The position numbers and the translations under genes were made by a program. Below the pieces are notes generated by a model that was not told where the DNA came from, searched no databases, and saw nothing but the letters and a program-made list of their open reading frames with translations. Below, one piece after another: positions 26,956 to 35,230 of a stretch of 64,000 bases of DNA. The stretch comes from Mesonia ostreae (GTDB lineage Bacteria > Bacteroidota > Bacteroidia > Flavobacteriales > Flavobacteriaceae), in the NCBI RefSeq assembly GCF_031845265.1, contig NZ_JAVRBG010000010.1, positions 100,744-164,743 of the forward strand, in the 5' to 3' direction. Every line of letters starts with the position of its first letter. Within the stretch, counting starts at the first letter, position 1.

Positions 26956-28238
26956 AACATATCAAATTTTTCCATTGCGTTTTTCTTAGTTTTATCCGCC
27001 ACGTCTATATATGGTTTCATTGCCTTATAGTCAGAATGTCCAGTCCACTTCATCACAACTTGTACTGGAATCCCTATTGACAAAGCAGAACAGATAAAAG
27101 TTCTCCGACCGATATGTGTGCCAAATAACTCATGCTTCGGAAGCGTCTCATCAATTCTTTTATTACCGATATAATATGTTTGTGTAACAGACGTATCTAT
27201 TTCTGCCAACCTTCCTAATTCCTTCAAATAATCATTCATTTTTTGATTTGAAATTACAGGTAGAGCTTTATCGTGTTCATAAGGTAGATGCTCATATTTT
27301 TTTAGAATAGCTCTGCTGTGCTTATTAAATTCAATAATCAAACTATCTGAAGTCTTGACTGTAGTAATCTGAAAATGGCTAGGCTTTATATCACTTCTCT
27401 TTAAATTGTAAACATCTGAATATCTTAATCCTGTATAGCAACAGAACATGAGAACATCACGAACCCTATCCAGATAAGCTTTAGAAATTGGGATTTCATA
27501 ATTTATAATTTTTGTTTTTTCCTCTTCGGTAAGAAAGATTACAGTTTTATTTGAATCTTTAATTTTTGGTCTAAAAGCTTGGTAAGCATCGTTGCTATGA
27601 TATTTTTTTTCAAAACCCCATCGAAGAAACCACTTGATAAATCCTAGCTGCTTTTTGATGGTGCTATTTCTCATTGATCTTTTAGTCCGAAGATGGATAA
27701 GATAATCAGTGAGTCCACTTTCATCGAAATCCTCAAATTTTGAATTTGAATTAAAACTGGTAATATGATTTTTTACGGCAGAAAACTTTGTTATGGTAGC
27801 AGAACTCCAATTGTTCAAGCGACTATTTTCTTTTACAAATTTGTCAAATACTTCAAAAAAGGAAGAATCAGAAATTTTTTCAGCGCCGACCTTTCCTTTT
27901 TCTTTTAAGCTTTTAGCAATATGCCTAATTTCATCTTTAGTTGGAATTTTATCTTGGCTTTCAAACTCTTGGAATAAATCTTGAATTGCGACCTTTAATT
28001 CTAACAAACGAGAGTTAATCGATGCAGAGCTTTGGCCAAGTTTGTTAAATGACCCATTCCTCACTTGCTCTTTTTCATCGTTCCATTTTGCTACATCAAT
28101 ACGGTATCCTGTTTGTATGTCTAAGCGAGTGCCATCATAATTTATTCGCAGACGAATTGGGACATTTTCAATAATTATCTGATCTTTCTTTTTTCTCTTT
28201 TCCAATGAGAAAATTAGATTTCGTTTTATTTGAATCAT
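26952..28238 (-). CDS. Tyrosine-type site-specific integrase
   Basis: A 428-residue phage-type integrase. It has an N-terminal arm-binding domain (IENVPIRLRINYDGTRLDIQ), a SAM-like core-binding domain (about 130-230) and a catalytic domain with GLRYSDVYNL (first Arg), THIGRRTF (HxxR), WTGHSDYKAM (His) and YIDV (Tyr nucleophile). I start at the ATG at 28238 (MIQIKRNLIFS); the frame goes on to 28289 but crosses the candidate arm site. It lies at the far end from the tRNA, 150 bp from attR, as expected for an enzyme that recombines the tRNA-Ser 3' end with the element. Confidence 0.95.
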   Translation of the reverse strand: MIQIKRNLIFSLEKRKKKDQIIIENVPIRLRINYDGTRLDIQTGYRIDVAKWNDEKEQVRNGSFNKLGQSSASINSRLLELKVAIQDLFQEFESQDKIPTKDEIRHIAKSLKEKGKVGAEKISDSSFFEVFDKFVKENSRLNNWSSATITKFSAVKNHITSFNSNSKFEDFDESGLTDYLIHLRTKRSMRNSTIKKQLGFIKWFLRWGFEKKYHSNDAYQAFRPKIKDSNKTVIFLTEEEKTKIINYEIPISKAYLDRVRDVLMFCCYTGLRYSDVYNLKRSDIKPSHFQITTVKTSDSLIIEFNKHSRAILKKYEHLPYEHDKALPVISNQKMNDYLKELGRLAEIDTSVTQTYYIGNKRIDETLPKHELFGTHIGRRTFICSALSIGIPVQVVMKWTGHSDYKAMKPYIDVADKTKKNAMEKFDML

Positions 28239-28254
28239 AGGCTGCAAAAAAGTT

Positions 28255-28276
28255 ACACCCAAAATTACACCCAATT
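28255..28276 (+). repeat. Candidate integrase arm-type site, right copy
   Basis: A 22-bp sequence with two ACACCCAA-like words, identical to 4926-4947 except for one base. It lies directly upstream of the integrase start, where bound integrase could also repress its own gene. The following 28277-28390 has no gene. Confidence 0.6.
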
Positions 28277-28390
28277 TTAATGAAATCAAATGATATTTTA
28301 AGAAACTTTATGACACTACAAAAAATAAAATTCCATAAACAGTAGCGTAAAGAGACTTTATGATTTTTTATAAATACATAGGTGTTAGAG

Positions 28391-28403
28391 CCTCTTTCTC
28401 CGC
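28391..28403 (+). repeat. attR: 13-bp direct repeat
   Basis: CCTCTTTCTCCGC is identical to the tRNA-Ser 3' end at 4879-4891. It is not part of a tRNA here, since no cloverleaf precedes it. It marks the right border of the island. Confidence 0.88.
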
Positions 28404-28406
28404 CAT

Positions 28407-28440
28407 AAAAGCTCGTAAATTCAATGTTTACGGGCTTTTT
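28407..28440 (+). terminator. Probable original tRNA-Ser terminator, displaced by the island
   Basis: AAAAGCTCGTAAA and TTTACGGGCTTTT form a stem with one mismatch, followed by a T-run. It begins 4 bp past attR, the distance expected for a terminator that once lay directly behind the tRNA gene. Confidence 0.75.
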
Positions 28441-28544
28441 ATTTTTAGTGAGATCAGTATTTAGTCAGTATTCCAAATCAAATTCAAAAGGGATCATTCC
28501 TAAATGTTGTGGGATCAAGGCATATTCTTGGGGAGCAGTAAAAG

Positions 28545-28760
28545 TTATGCATATAATTTAGTTAATCTATAGAGAAAGAATTTCACACCTCCTACTCCTC
28601 TAAACATTGCTTTAAACGCTTTTATTTTTGCATTAAATGATTCTGCTGATGCGTTTGTGCTTCTGAAAATCACTTCCCCGCTGTCTACATTTTCAGTTTG
28701 TCACATCGGATAATATAAATTATACATAGCTTCGATCCAACTATCTATCGAAAATCACTC
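28545..28760 (-). pseudogene. Remnant of a DDE transposase C-terminus (ISAon1/ISL3-like)
   Basis: The minus strand reads VIFRSTNASAESFNAKIKAF, then KAMFRGVGGVKFFLYRLTKL, YA and a stop. This is close to the end of transposases of the ISAon1/ISL3 type (the TNASAESFNAKIK segment holds the last acidic residue). Upstream the frame has two stops (after QT and before FSID), and nothing like the first two thirds of a transposase is present. The copy is dead. Its 5' end contains 16 bases (28745-28760) shared with the repeat core at 36.9-37.4 kb. The rest of 28441-28909 shows no gene. Confidence 0.8.
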
Positions 28761-28909
28761 GGCTCTTGTTTTTTTTTATATTTTCCTTTTTCATTCCTAA
28801 TTCCATTTCTTGTATACAAAGATTAACAGGCTTTTATGTTGATAAATTAGGGAGTCGAGAAGAAATACTTAGATTGAAGTATAGCATTTATAACTAAAAA
28901 AATAAAGAG

Positions 28910-29824
28910 ATGAAAGCGATACAGATGAAAGAATATGGAGATGAAAGTGTATTAAATTATATTGATGTGGAGTGCCCCGAGCCTAAAGCAGATGAAATTT
29001 TAGTGAAAATTCATGCGGCGAGCGTCAATCCTGTCGACTGGAAGATACGTGACGGAAAAGGAGAGAAATTCGGGATGAAGCTTCCTTTGATTTTGGGGGC
29101 AGATTTTGCAGGAATCGTAGAAAAAACTGGAGACAAAATAAAGAAATTTAAAAAAGAAGATCAAGTTTATGGGAAAATCTTAGTTGGTTGCTATGCAGAA
29201 TATGTGATTGTGAGAGAAGATGAACTTGGTATAAAACCAAAGAATTTAGATTATAAAGAAGCCTCCTCTGTCCCTATGGGAGCTTTAACCTCTTGGCAAG
29301 CCATTTTTGAAACAGCAAAACTAGAAAGCGGACAAAAAATTCTTGTGCACGCAGCATCTGGCGGAGTAGGTTCTATGGCAGTTCAATTGGCAAAAGCTAA
29401 AGGAGCTTATGTGATTGGAACTGCGTCGGCTAGTAATAAAGATTTTGTCAAAGATTTGGGAGCCGATGAGTTTATTGATTACACCAATAACAATTTTGAA
29501 GATGTTGTAAACGATGTAGATGTGGTTTATGATACCATAGGAGGTGACACTCAAAAGCGTTCTTTTCAAGTATTAAAAGAAGGCGGACTTCTAGTCTCTC
29601 TTGTGGAAAATCCTTCCAAAGAATTATTGAAAAAATATAAGGTGGAAGGTAAAGTGATCGCTTCCGTAGCTAATCCAAAACAACTTGAAGAAATCACTCA
29701 ATTGATAGAAGAGGGGAAAGTGAAGACCCACGTAGAAAAAGTGTTTCCGCTTTCAGAAGCAAAAGAAGCACAAAAATTAAGTAAAGAAGGACACGTTCGT
29801 GGTAAGATTATTTTAGTTCCTTAA
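28910..29824 (+). CDS. NADP-dependent zinc-free alcohol/quinone oxidoreductase (MDR family)
   Basis: A 304-residue enzyme of the medium-chain dehydrogenase family, quinone-reductase type. The N-terminal GroES-like part has ASVNPVDWKIRDGKGEKFG and ILGADFAGIVEKTG, and the Cys and His zinc ligands of alcohol dehydrogenases are absent. The Rossmann part has the nucleotide motif VHAASGGVGSMAVQLAKAKGA, shown here in part as ASGGVGSMA. It would reduce quinones or enones with NADPH. It is a single gene next to the island border, with AAAGAG before the ATG. Confidence 0.9.
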   Translation: MKAIQMKEYGDESVLNYIDVECPEPKADEILVKIHAASVNPVDWKIRDGKGEKFGMKLPLILGADFAGIVEKTGDKIKKFKKEDQVYGKILVGCYAEYVIVREDELGIKPKNLDYKEASSVPMGALTSWQAIFETAKLESGQKILVHAASGGVGSMAVQLAKAKGAYVIGTASASNKDFVKDLGADEFIDYTNNNFEDVVNDVDVVYDTIGGDTQKRSFQVLKEGGLLVSLVENPSKELLKKYKVEGKVIASVANPKQLEEITQLIEEGKVKTHVEKVFPLSEAKEAQKLSKEGHVRGKIILVP

Positions 29825-29970
29825 GTTGTTATTGCTTGGTTTAATACCCGAAGAAAATAAACACTTAAAAAAGAAGCGATCCCAAAAGATAGATTTGTCA
29901 CTCTAAGCCTGCCCGTAGCATTCAGGCATATTTATTTGAGGATCTCTTAATGGTCTGTAAATCATTTTCA

Positions 29971-29998
29971 TGAGATTCTGAAATAAATTCAGAATGAT
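29971..29998. repeat. Dispersed palindromic intergenic repeat, copy 1
   Basis: ATTCTGAA, ATAAA, TTCAGAAT is a perfect 8-bp inverted repeat inside a 27-base block. The complement recurs at 54886-54912, and similarity goes on for about 30 bases beyond it. It lies in the gap 29825-30078, which has no gene. Confidence 0.75.
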
Positions 29999-30078
29999 AT
30001 TTTTTGACGTTTTTGAGTCCGCTTCTTTAGTTTATAAATAACAAAAGTTATAAATGGGTGTTTCCGATTCGTCTTTAA

Positions 30079-32535
30079 CTAAAATCGCATCGAAAGCTTT
30101 ACATTAAAAACACGCGGCGATAGATAATTCTTAATCGCATACATTCTTTTGGTGTAAACATCTCGTACAAATGTATTGGTAATCGAGTTTTGATTATCGA
30201 ATAAATTGAAGATTTCAATTCCCACATTTAACTCTTCAAAAGCCTTTAAAAAATTGGTATTGGTATTATTTATAGAGGGATCTACAACGACATAAGAAAA
30301 ACCAACATCAGCTCTTCTATAATCTGGCAAACGCGTTTGGTAATCGTAAGGATCTGCGTAATTAGGAGAACCTCCAGGCAGTCCTGTATTGTACACCAAA
30401 TTCAAATACATTTTTAAACTCGGTATCTTTGGAACATAATCCTGAAACAATACCGCAAACTTTAAACGCTGGTCAGTAGGGCGGGAGATGTAGCCTCTAT
30501 CATTTATATTTTCTTCGGTTTTTAAATATCCAAAACTCAACCAACTTTCGGTTCCTGGAACAAACTCTCCGTTTAATCTAAAATCAAATCCGTAGGCATA
30601 GGCTTTCGCATTATTATCTGCTTCATAACGAATTCTAACATTCTCTAGGGTATATGGATTCACATTCGTAATATCTTTATAATAAGCTTCAGAAACCAAT
30701 TTAAAAGGACGATCTCCCAGCTTAAAACTATAATCATTCCCCAATACGATATGAATTGATTTTTGCGCTTTTACATCTGGATTCACAGCTCCGGTTTCTC
30801 CGCGTAATTCTCTGTAAAACGGAGGTTGATAATAATATCCTCCAGAAAGTCTAAACAACATGTCGGCTTCCCAATTGGGTTGAAGGGCAAATTGAGCACG
30901 CGGACTAATAACGCTTTGCGCGGAAGAAGTCTCACCCTCACTAGTTACTGCCCACGTATGCGAGCGTAATCCTGCATTAAACCAAGCGTCGCTTTCTCCT
31001 AGTTTCGTTTTATAACTCCATTGGGCATAGGCTTGTATTCTATTAATTTGTGTAGAATTGAATGCTCTAACGCTATTAAAAGGTGCTAACGGAGCATCAA
31101 AAGCTTCGTAAGGTTGGTTGTTTTGAAACTCATTAAAAGGAGGTCGTATCGAAAAACCAGCCGAATCTATCATTTCATATTCTTGAATTCGGTCTCTAAT
31201 ATCTTCGTGAGTATATTTGATGCCGTAATCAATATGATGGTCATTCATTTTAATGATTCCCTTGTGTTCTACATTAAAAATCAATGCATCCAAGTCATTT
31301 CGTGCGTGGGTGAGTTGCCCTCCAACTCCTTCAGAAAATTCTACTTCCCCCAAATCTGAACTTCCAATATCTGTATTTACATCGCCCAAGCGGTATTCGG
31401 CTAAAATGTCATAATATTCCTGTTCTTGAGTGTTGTAAACAGATCCTATAAGTTTGGCGGTATAATTATCTGAAATCTCATAAGAACCCTTTAAGGCCGC
31501 AAAATAAGTTCCGTATTGGTCTTTCTCTTGCCCTTCGTAAAAAATAATCAAGGCTTTAGGATCTTGAATCGTTCCAAAGTTGGTTTGCCTCGCAATAGGT
31601 TCGTAATCATATTTGTTGATGGAAACATTTCCTAGAAAACCCAATTCAAACTTATCGTTCACTTGGTAACTAAGGTAAGTTTGTGCATCGGCAAAACGAG
31701 GTTTAAACGTACTTTCGGTCTCTTTAGCATCTACAAAAAGACTATTATCTCTGTACCTTAAACCTAAAATAGCAGAAAACTTTTCATTTTTTGAGATACC
31801 TTCTACAGAGGCACTTGCACCAAGTAGACTAGCTTCTACAGAAGCGCCAAAATCAACCGGCCTGCGGTAATCAATACTTAAAACGGATGATAGTTTATCG
31901 CCGTACTTTGCTTGAAAACCTCCTGCAGAAAAGTCTACATTTCTTACCATATCAGTATTTACAAAACTCAAACCTTCTTGCTGTCCCGAACGAATTAAAA
32001 ACGGACGGTAGACTTCAATTTCATTCACATAAACCAAGTTTTCATCATAATTTCCTCCACGTACCGAATATTGTGTACTCAGTTCATTGTTAGAAGAAAC
32101 TCCGGGTAACGTCTTTAGTAAATTTTCTACTCCAGCGTTGGCACCAGGTATTTTTCTAATGGTTTTAGGAGAAATGGTGGTGAGACCTTCAATTTTACTT
32201 CTTCGGTCGCCAGTAATTATAATGGTGCTTATTTGCTCAATATCTGTTCTCAAAACAGGATTGATTTCTTTTTCTTCGTTTTCTTTCAGATTCACCGTAA
32301 AAACTACTTTTTTAAAACCTACATAACTTATGGTTATGGTGATATTTTTATTGGAAGGAATACTTAAATTATAGAAACCATTTTCATTGGTTAGAGTTCC
32401 GCCATCCAAATAACTTACATTCACGAATGGAATAGGAGTATTGCTTTCGTCAAGAATAATTCCTTTTACTTGGGCGGTTTGAGCCAAAAGACTGGTAGAA
32501 AATAACAGTAAAGAGAGGTAAAAAAGATTTTTCAA
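30079..32535 (-). CDS. TonB-dependent outer-membrane receptor with carboxypeptidase-like N-terminal domain
   Basis: An 818-residue outer-membrane transporter. It has a signal peptide (KNLFYLSLLLFSTSLLAQ), a carboxypeptidase-regulatory-like domain (about 20-105), a plug domain (IRKIPGANAGVENLLKTLPG, then YSVRGGNYDENLVYVNEIEV) and a long beta-barrel ending in Phe (VFNVKLSMRF). No ATG lies at the signal peptide; the frame starts with TTG at 32535, 13 bp after the stop of the upstream peptidase. An ATG at 32598 would add 21 residues of unrelated coding inside that gene. The substrate is unknown, but lack of a SusD partner argues against a glycan system. Confidence 0.9.
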   Translation of the reverse strand: MKNLFYLSLLLFSTSLLAQTAQVKGIILDESNTPIPFVNVSYLDGGTLTNENGFYNLSIPSNKNITITISYVGFKKVVFTVNLKENEEKEINPVLRTDIEQISTIIITGDRRSKIEGLTTISPKTIRKIPGANAGVENLLKTLPGVSSNNELSTQYSVRGGNYDENLVYVNEIEVYRPFLIRSGQQEGLSFVNTDMVRNVDFSAGGFQAKYGDKLSSVLSIDYRRPVDFGASVEASLLGASASVEGISKNEKFSAILGLRYRDNSLFVDAKETESTFKPRFADAQTYLSYQVNDKFELGFLGNVSINKYDYEPIARQTNFGTIQDPKALIIFYEGQEKDQYGTYFAALKGSYEISDNYTAKLIGSVYNTQEQEYYDILAEYRLGDVNTDIGSSDLGEVEFSEGVGGQLTHARNDLDALIFNVEHKGIIKMNDHHIDYGIKYTHEDIRDRIQEYEMIDSAGFSIRPPFNEFQNNQPYEAFDAPLAPFNSVRAFNSTQINRIQAYAQWSYKTKLGESDAWFNAGLRSHTWAVTSEGETSSAQSVISPRAQFALQPNWEADMLFRLSGGYYYQPPFYRELRGETGAVNPDVKAQKSIHIVLGNDYSFKLGDRPFKLVSEAYYKDITNVNPYTLENVRIRYEADNNAKAYAYGFDFRLNGEFVPGTESWLSFGYLKTEENINDRGYISRPTDQRLKFAVLFQDYVPKIPSLKMYLNLVYNTGLPGGSPNYADPYDYQTRLPDYRRADVGFSYVVVDPSINNTNTNFLKAFEELNVGIEIFNLFDNQNSITNTFVRDVYTKRMYAIKNYLSPRVFNVKLSMRF

Positions 32536-32548
32536 AGGATGGTAGATT

Positions 32549-34249
32549 TTAATTTTTTCTGAAAAATGTGCCCTCAAATGTAGTACTATTTCCCACATTA
32601 TCGAGTACGATAAGTTTTAATTTGTTTTCGGATTCTTGGATGATGTCATCTTCAAAGTAATAGACTAGCCTGTCGGTTTTATAATCGTACTCCATTAAGA
32701 TAAACTTTCCATTAATTGTGGCTCGATAATCGCCAATATTGGTGAGTTGATCTTGTACTTTAAAAACCAATTCTTGTTCATTAGACATCCAACGCTTTTC
32801 TCTAAAATTAACGGGAGTGATCACTGGCCCTACGCTATCTTGCTTTAGTTCATAGGTGCCAAAGGTTTTAGTACTAATGCTAAAACGGTTGTTTTTCTTA
32901 TACGTATTCACATAATAAGCTGCGCCCCAAGAGGTCATTCTGGCTACATAAAGCTGCTCTCTGTCTTTTGGAGTATATTTACTTACATCAAAACCAATGG
33001 TCATATTTTTATGCAATGGCACCTCTTCATAATGAACTTGAATCCCTTCTCCCTCTTTCTTGATGTCTAAATACATATCTTCATACAGCGCATCTTTGGG
33101 AATGTAAATATCAAAACCATCTTCATCAAAAGCGATTGCCTGACTTGCTTTTGCATAGTAAGCGGTGGTGTCAATTTTCTTCGGAAGAATTTCTGCTAAC
33201 GGAAGCTCTTTGCTGTTAATAGGAATTTTTATCGTGCTTGTATTTCCTTTAAAGTCTCTTACTTTGATCACATACGTATAATCCAAACTGTCTTTTACGT
33301 CTACCAAGCCGTTGTTGCCGAAAGTTGTAATCATACTTAACGGATTATTTTCTTCCTGAAAAAGCTTTTGTACACGTTCTTTTTTACTTTTATAATGAGC
33401 GTAATCAATAAACCGATTGATGTATCTGCTTTCAGCAAATGAGAACTTTTTAAAATCGACTTGCATGAGATCATTTCCGTTAAGAGAAGTTTTTATTTGA
33501 TAGATTCCGTTTTTATTGGGTGCAAAATCCAGTCGGTCTACTGTAGAAACTCCAAATCCTAAGGTTCCGAAGGCTTCAAGACTCTCTGTGATATAAGTCC
33601 CATTTCCTTGCGGAATTACTCTTAACTCTTGTTGGTTATTATTGCGATTAACGTGTGCGTTTTCTCCCTGCGGATATACAAAAACACCTTGTATGAGGGG
33701 AGGGGAGCTATCCTGAATATCAAATCCGAAGTTTAAGGGATTCATAGGCCGCGCTCCAGCATCCCTAATTTCGAAATGCAAATGCGGACCGCCACTGCCG
33801 CCACTATTTCCGCTAAAGGCAATCAATTCACTTTGCTGTACTTTTAGCTCGTTAGCTTTAGGAAAAACTTCTACTTCATAACTTTCCTTAGCGTATTGCT
33901 CTTTTCTAATATACGCTTGAATAGCGGGAGAGAACTTTTTTAAATGCGCGTAAACCGTTGTATAACCGTTTGGATGTTGTATGTAAAGCGCCTTACCGTA
34001 GCCAAAGTGAGAAACTTTAATCCTACTTATGTATCCTTCCGCGGAAGCGACAACATTAAGACCTGTTTTTTGATGTGTTTTAATATCTAATCCGCTATGA
34101 AAATGATTAGACCTTAACTCAGCAAAAGTACCTGAAAGGATCAATGGAATATCTAATGGACTAGCGAAATAATCTTGGGGTAAATCTTGTTGCGCTCGGA
34201 GCGGTAAATTAAGCAATAGCGACAACAATACTAAAAAAGTAACTCTCAT
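32549..34249 (-). CDS. M23 family peptidase, exported (LytM domain)
   Basis: A 566-residue exported protein with a signal peptide (MRVTFLVLLSLLLNLPLRAQ) and a LytM/peptidase M23 domain at about 30-180. The zinc ligands are visible in HSGLD (HxxxD), and the catalytic pair in GGPHLHFEIRD (HxH). Residues 190-566 are beta-rich and do not match a family I know. Such enzymes cut peptide cross-links in the cell wall. It is translated just ahead of the TonB receptor (13-bp gap), so the pair is probably one operon. Confidence 0.92.
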   Translation of the reverse strand: MRVTFLVLLSLLLNLPLRAQQDLPQDYFASPLDIPLILSGTFAELRSNHFHSGLDIKTHQKTGLNVVASAEGYISRIKVSHFGYGKALYIQHPNGYTTVYAHLKKFSPAIQAYIRKEQYAKESYEVEVFPKANELKVQQSELIAFSGNSGGSGGPHLHFEIRDAGARPMNPLNFGFDIQDSSPPLIQGVFVYPQGENAHVNRNNNQQELRVIPQGNGTYITESLEAFGTLGFGVSTVDRLDFAPNKNGIYQIKTSLNGNDLMQVDFKKFSFAESRYINRFIDYAHYKSKKERVQKLFQEENNPLSMITTFGNNGLVDVKDSLDYTYVIKVRDFKGNTSTIKIPINSKELPLAEILPKKIDTTAYYAKASQAIAFDEDGFDIYIPKDALYEDMYLDIKKEGEGIQVHYEEVPLHKNMTIGFDVSKYTPKDREQLYVARMTSWGAAYYVNTYKKNNRFSISTKTFGTYELKQDSVGPVITPVNFREKRWMSNEQELVFKVQDQLTNIGDYRATINGKFILMEYDYKTDRLVYYFEDDIIQESENKLKLIVLDNVGNSTTFEGTFFRKN

Positions 34250-34364
34250 AAATAGGGATTAGAAATATACTAACTTTAAAGATAGTGTAAATATTATAAA
34301 AATAAAATATAATGATGAATTCCAGCGAAGTAACATAAACTTTTAAAATAGATAAAGAAAATGG

Positions 34365-34395
34365 TTGGCATTTTGGTAAAGGTATGTTAACTTTG
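34365..34395 (+). promoter_or_regulatory. Promoter of the zapB-like/zapA/6S/rny cluster
   Basis: TAACTTTG at 34388-34395 fits the -7 consensus TAnnTTTG, and TTGG at 34365-34368 serves as -33 with 20 bp between. It lies 28 bp before the first gene of the cluster. Confidence 0.6.
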
Positions 34396-34422
34396 TGGGG
34401 ATAAGTATTACGTGATTAGCAG

Positions 34423-34713
34423 ATGGGTAATTTGATTGAAATAGTTGATTCACTGGAAAATAAGATTGGTAAGCTACTACATACACATGAACTTTTAAGA
34501 AAAAGGAATAAGGAATTAGAAGAAATCATACAAGAAAATAAAAGTAGAGAAGCACATCTTCAAACTCAGTTAGAGTCGTTTTCGCAAGAAAATCAAAGCC
34601 TTAAGTCTGCCAACGCAATCTTAGGCAGTAACGAACATAAGAGAGAAACAAAACTCAAAATAAATAGCTTAATACGAGAGATAGATCAATGTATTGTACA
34701 ACTCTCAGAATAA
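34423..34713 (+). CDS. Small coiled-coil protein, ZapB-like, upstream of zapA
   Basis: A 96-residue protein that is almost wholly coiled coil (EIVDSLENKIGKLLHTHELL and the following ENKSREAHLQTQLESF). No catalytic motif is present. It is 6 bp ahead of zapA and shares its promoter. In Bacteroidota a small coiled-coil gene often precedes zapA, and by analogy with ZapB it would help FtsZ-ring assembly. That role is inferred from location and shape only. Confidence 0.7.
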   Translation: MGNLIEIVDSLENKIGKLLHTHELLRKRNKELEEIIQENKSREAHLQTQLESFSQENQSLKSANAILGSNEHKRETKLKINSLIREIDQCIVQLSE

Positions 34714-34719
34714 ATTTGG

Positions 34720-35013
34720 ATGAGTAATGACAAATTAAAAATCAAACTTTCTATAGCAGATAGGATATATCCTTTAACTATTGCTCCAAGTCAAGAAGAA
34801 GGCTTGCGTAAGGCTGCAAAGAAAATAGAGGAAGTGATTAAGCAATATGAGCAGAGTTATGCCGTGAGAGATAAGCAAGATGTATTGGCTATGTGTGCCT
34901 TGCAATTTGCTTCAAAAACCGAGCAGCACTCCATTAATAATGATAAAGAAGTGATAGATGCAAGACAAAAACTAAGCGATTTGGTAGCAGTTTTGGATGA
35001 TCATTTAACATAA
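34720..35013 (+). CDS. zapA: Cell division protein ZapA
   Basis: A 97-residue cytoplasmic protein of the usual ZapA length. It has the N-terminal globular part (KIKLSIADRIYPLTIAPSQE), then the helix EGLRKAAKKIEEVIKQY and a helical coiled-coil tail. ZapA binds and bundles FtsZ polymers. It follows the zapB-like gene by 6 bp and precedes the 6S RNA gene, as in other bacteria where zapA and 6S are linked. Confidence 0.92.
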   Translation: MSNDKLKIKLSIADRIYPLTIAPSQEEGLRKAAKKIEEVIKQYEQSYAVRDKQDVLAMCALQFASKTEQHSINNDKEVIDARQKLSDLVAVLDDHLT

Positions 35014-35050
35014 TAATAAACGTTCTTTAAATTAAAAACAAAGGTTTACT

Positions 35051-35217
35051 GCCTGTATTAGTTATTTATATTTGATAAACTCAACACTTATTCTTTTAAA
35101 AAGGGTGAGTCTAAGTTGTAAAAGCAAGCCGTCTTAGAACGGATCCTTGATCAGCTTGTTAGCCCTATACTTGTTTAAAGGAGTTTATACAAAATCTATG
35201 CTAATACAGGCTTTTTT
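35051..35217 (+). ncRNA. ssrS: 6S RNA (Flavo-type), regulator of RNA polymerase
   Basis: About 161 nt with the closing stem GCCTGTATTAG (35051-35061) and CTAATACAGGC (35201-35211), followed by seven T. The open-promoter-like middle has unpaired bulges between pairing arms, as expected of a 6S RNA. It lies between zapA and rny, the place of the 6S-Flavo family, and next to zapA as in gamma-proteobacteria. The interior fold was not computed, so the ends are approximate. Confidence 0.75.
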
Positions 35218-35230
35218 TATATATAAATTT

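Larger units (their letters stand above)
4879..28403. mobile_element. 23.5-kb integrative mobilisable element (defence island) in tRNA-Ser
   Basis: The element is bounded by a 13-bp direct repeat of the tRNA-Ser 3' end, with the integrase gene at the far end. It carries an integrase, a DUF3853 DNA-binding protein, a primase-helicase, a Toprim primase, a BtgA-like accessory protein and a DUF5712 relaxase. This is the gene kit of Bacteroidota mobilisable elements. No Tra/VirB type IV secretion gene is present, so it would depend on a helper element. Nearly all genes run leftward. The 15 kb next to the tRNA is cargo: five candidate antiphage genes and two small exported or zinc-binding proteins. 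Beyond the right repeat lies a terminator that looks like the original tRNA terminator, now displaced. Confidence 0.9.
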
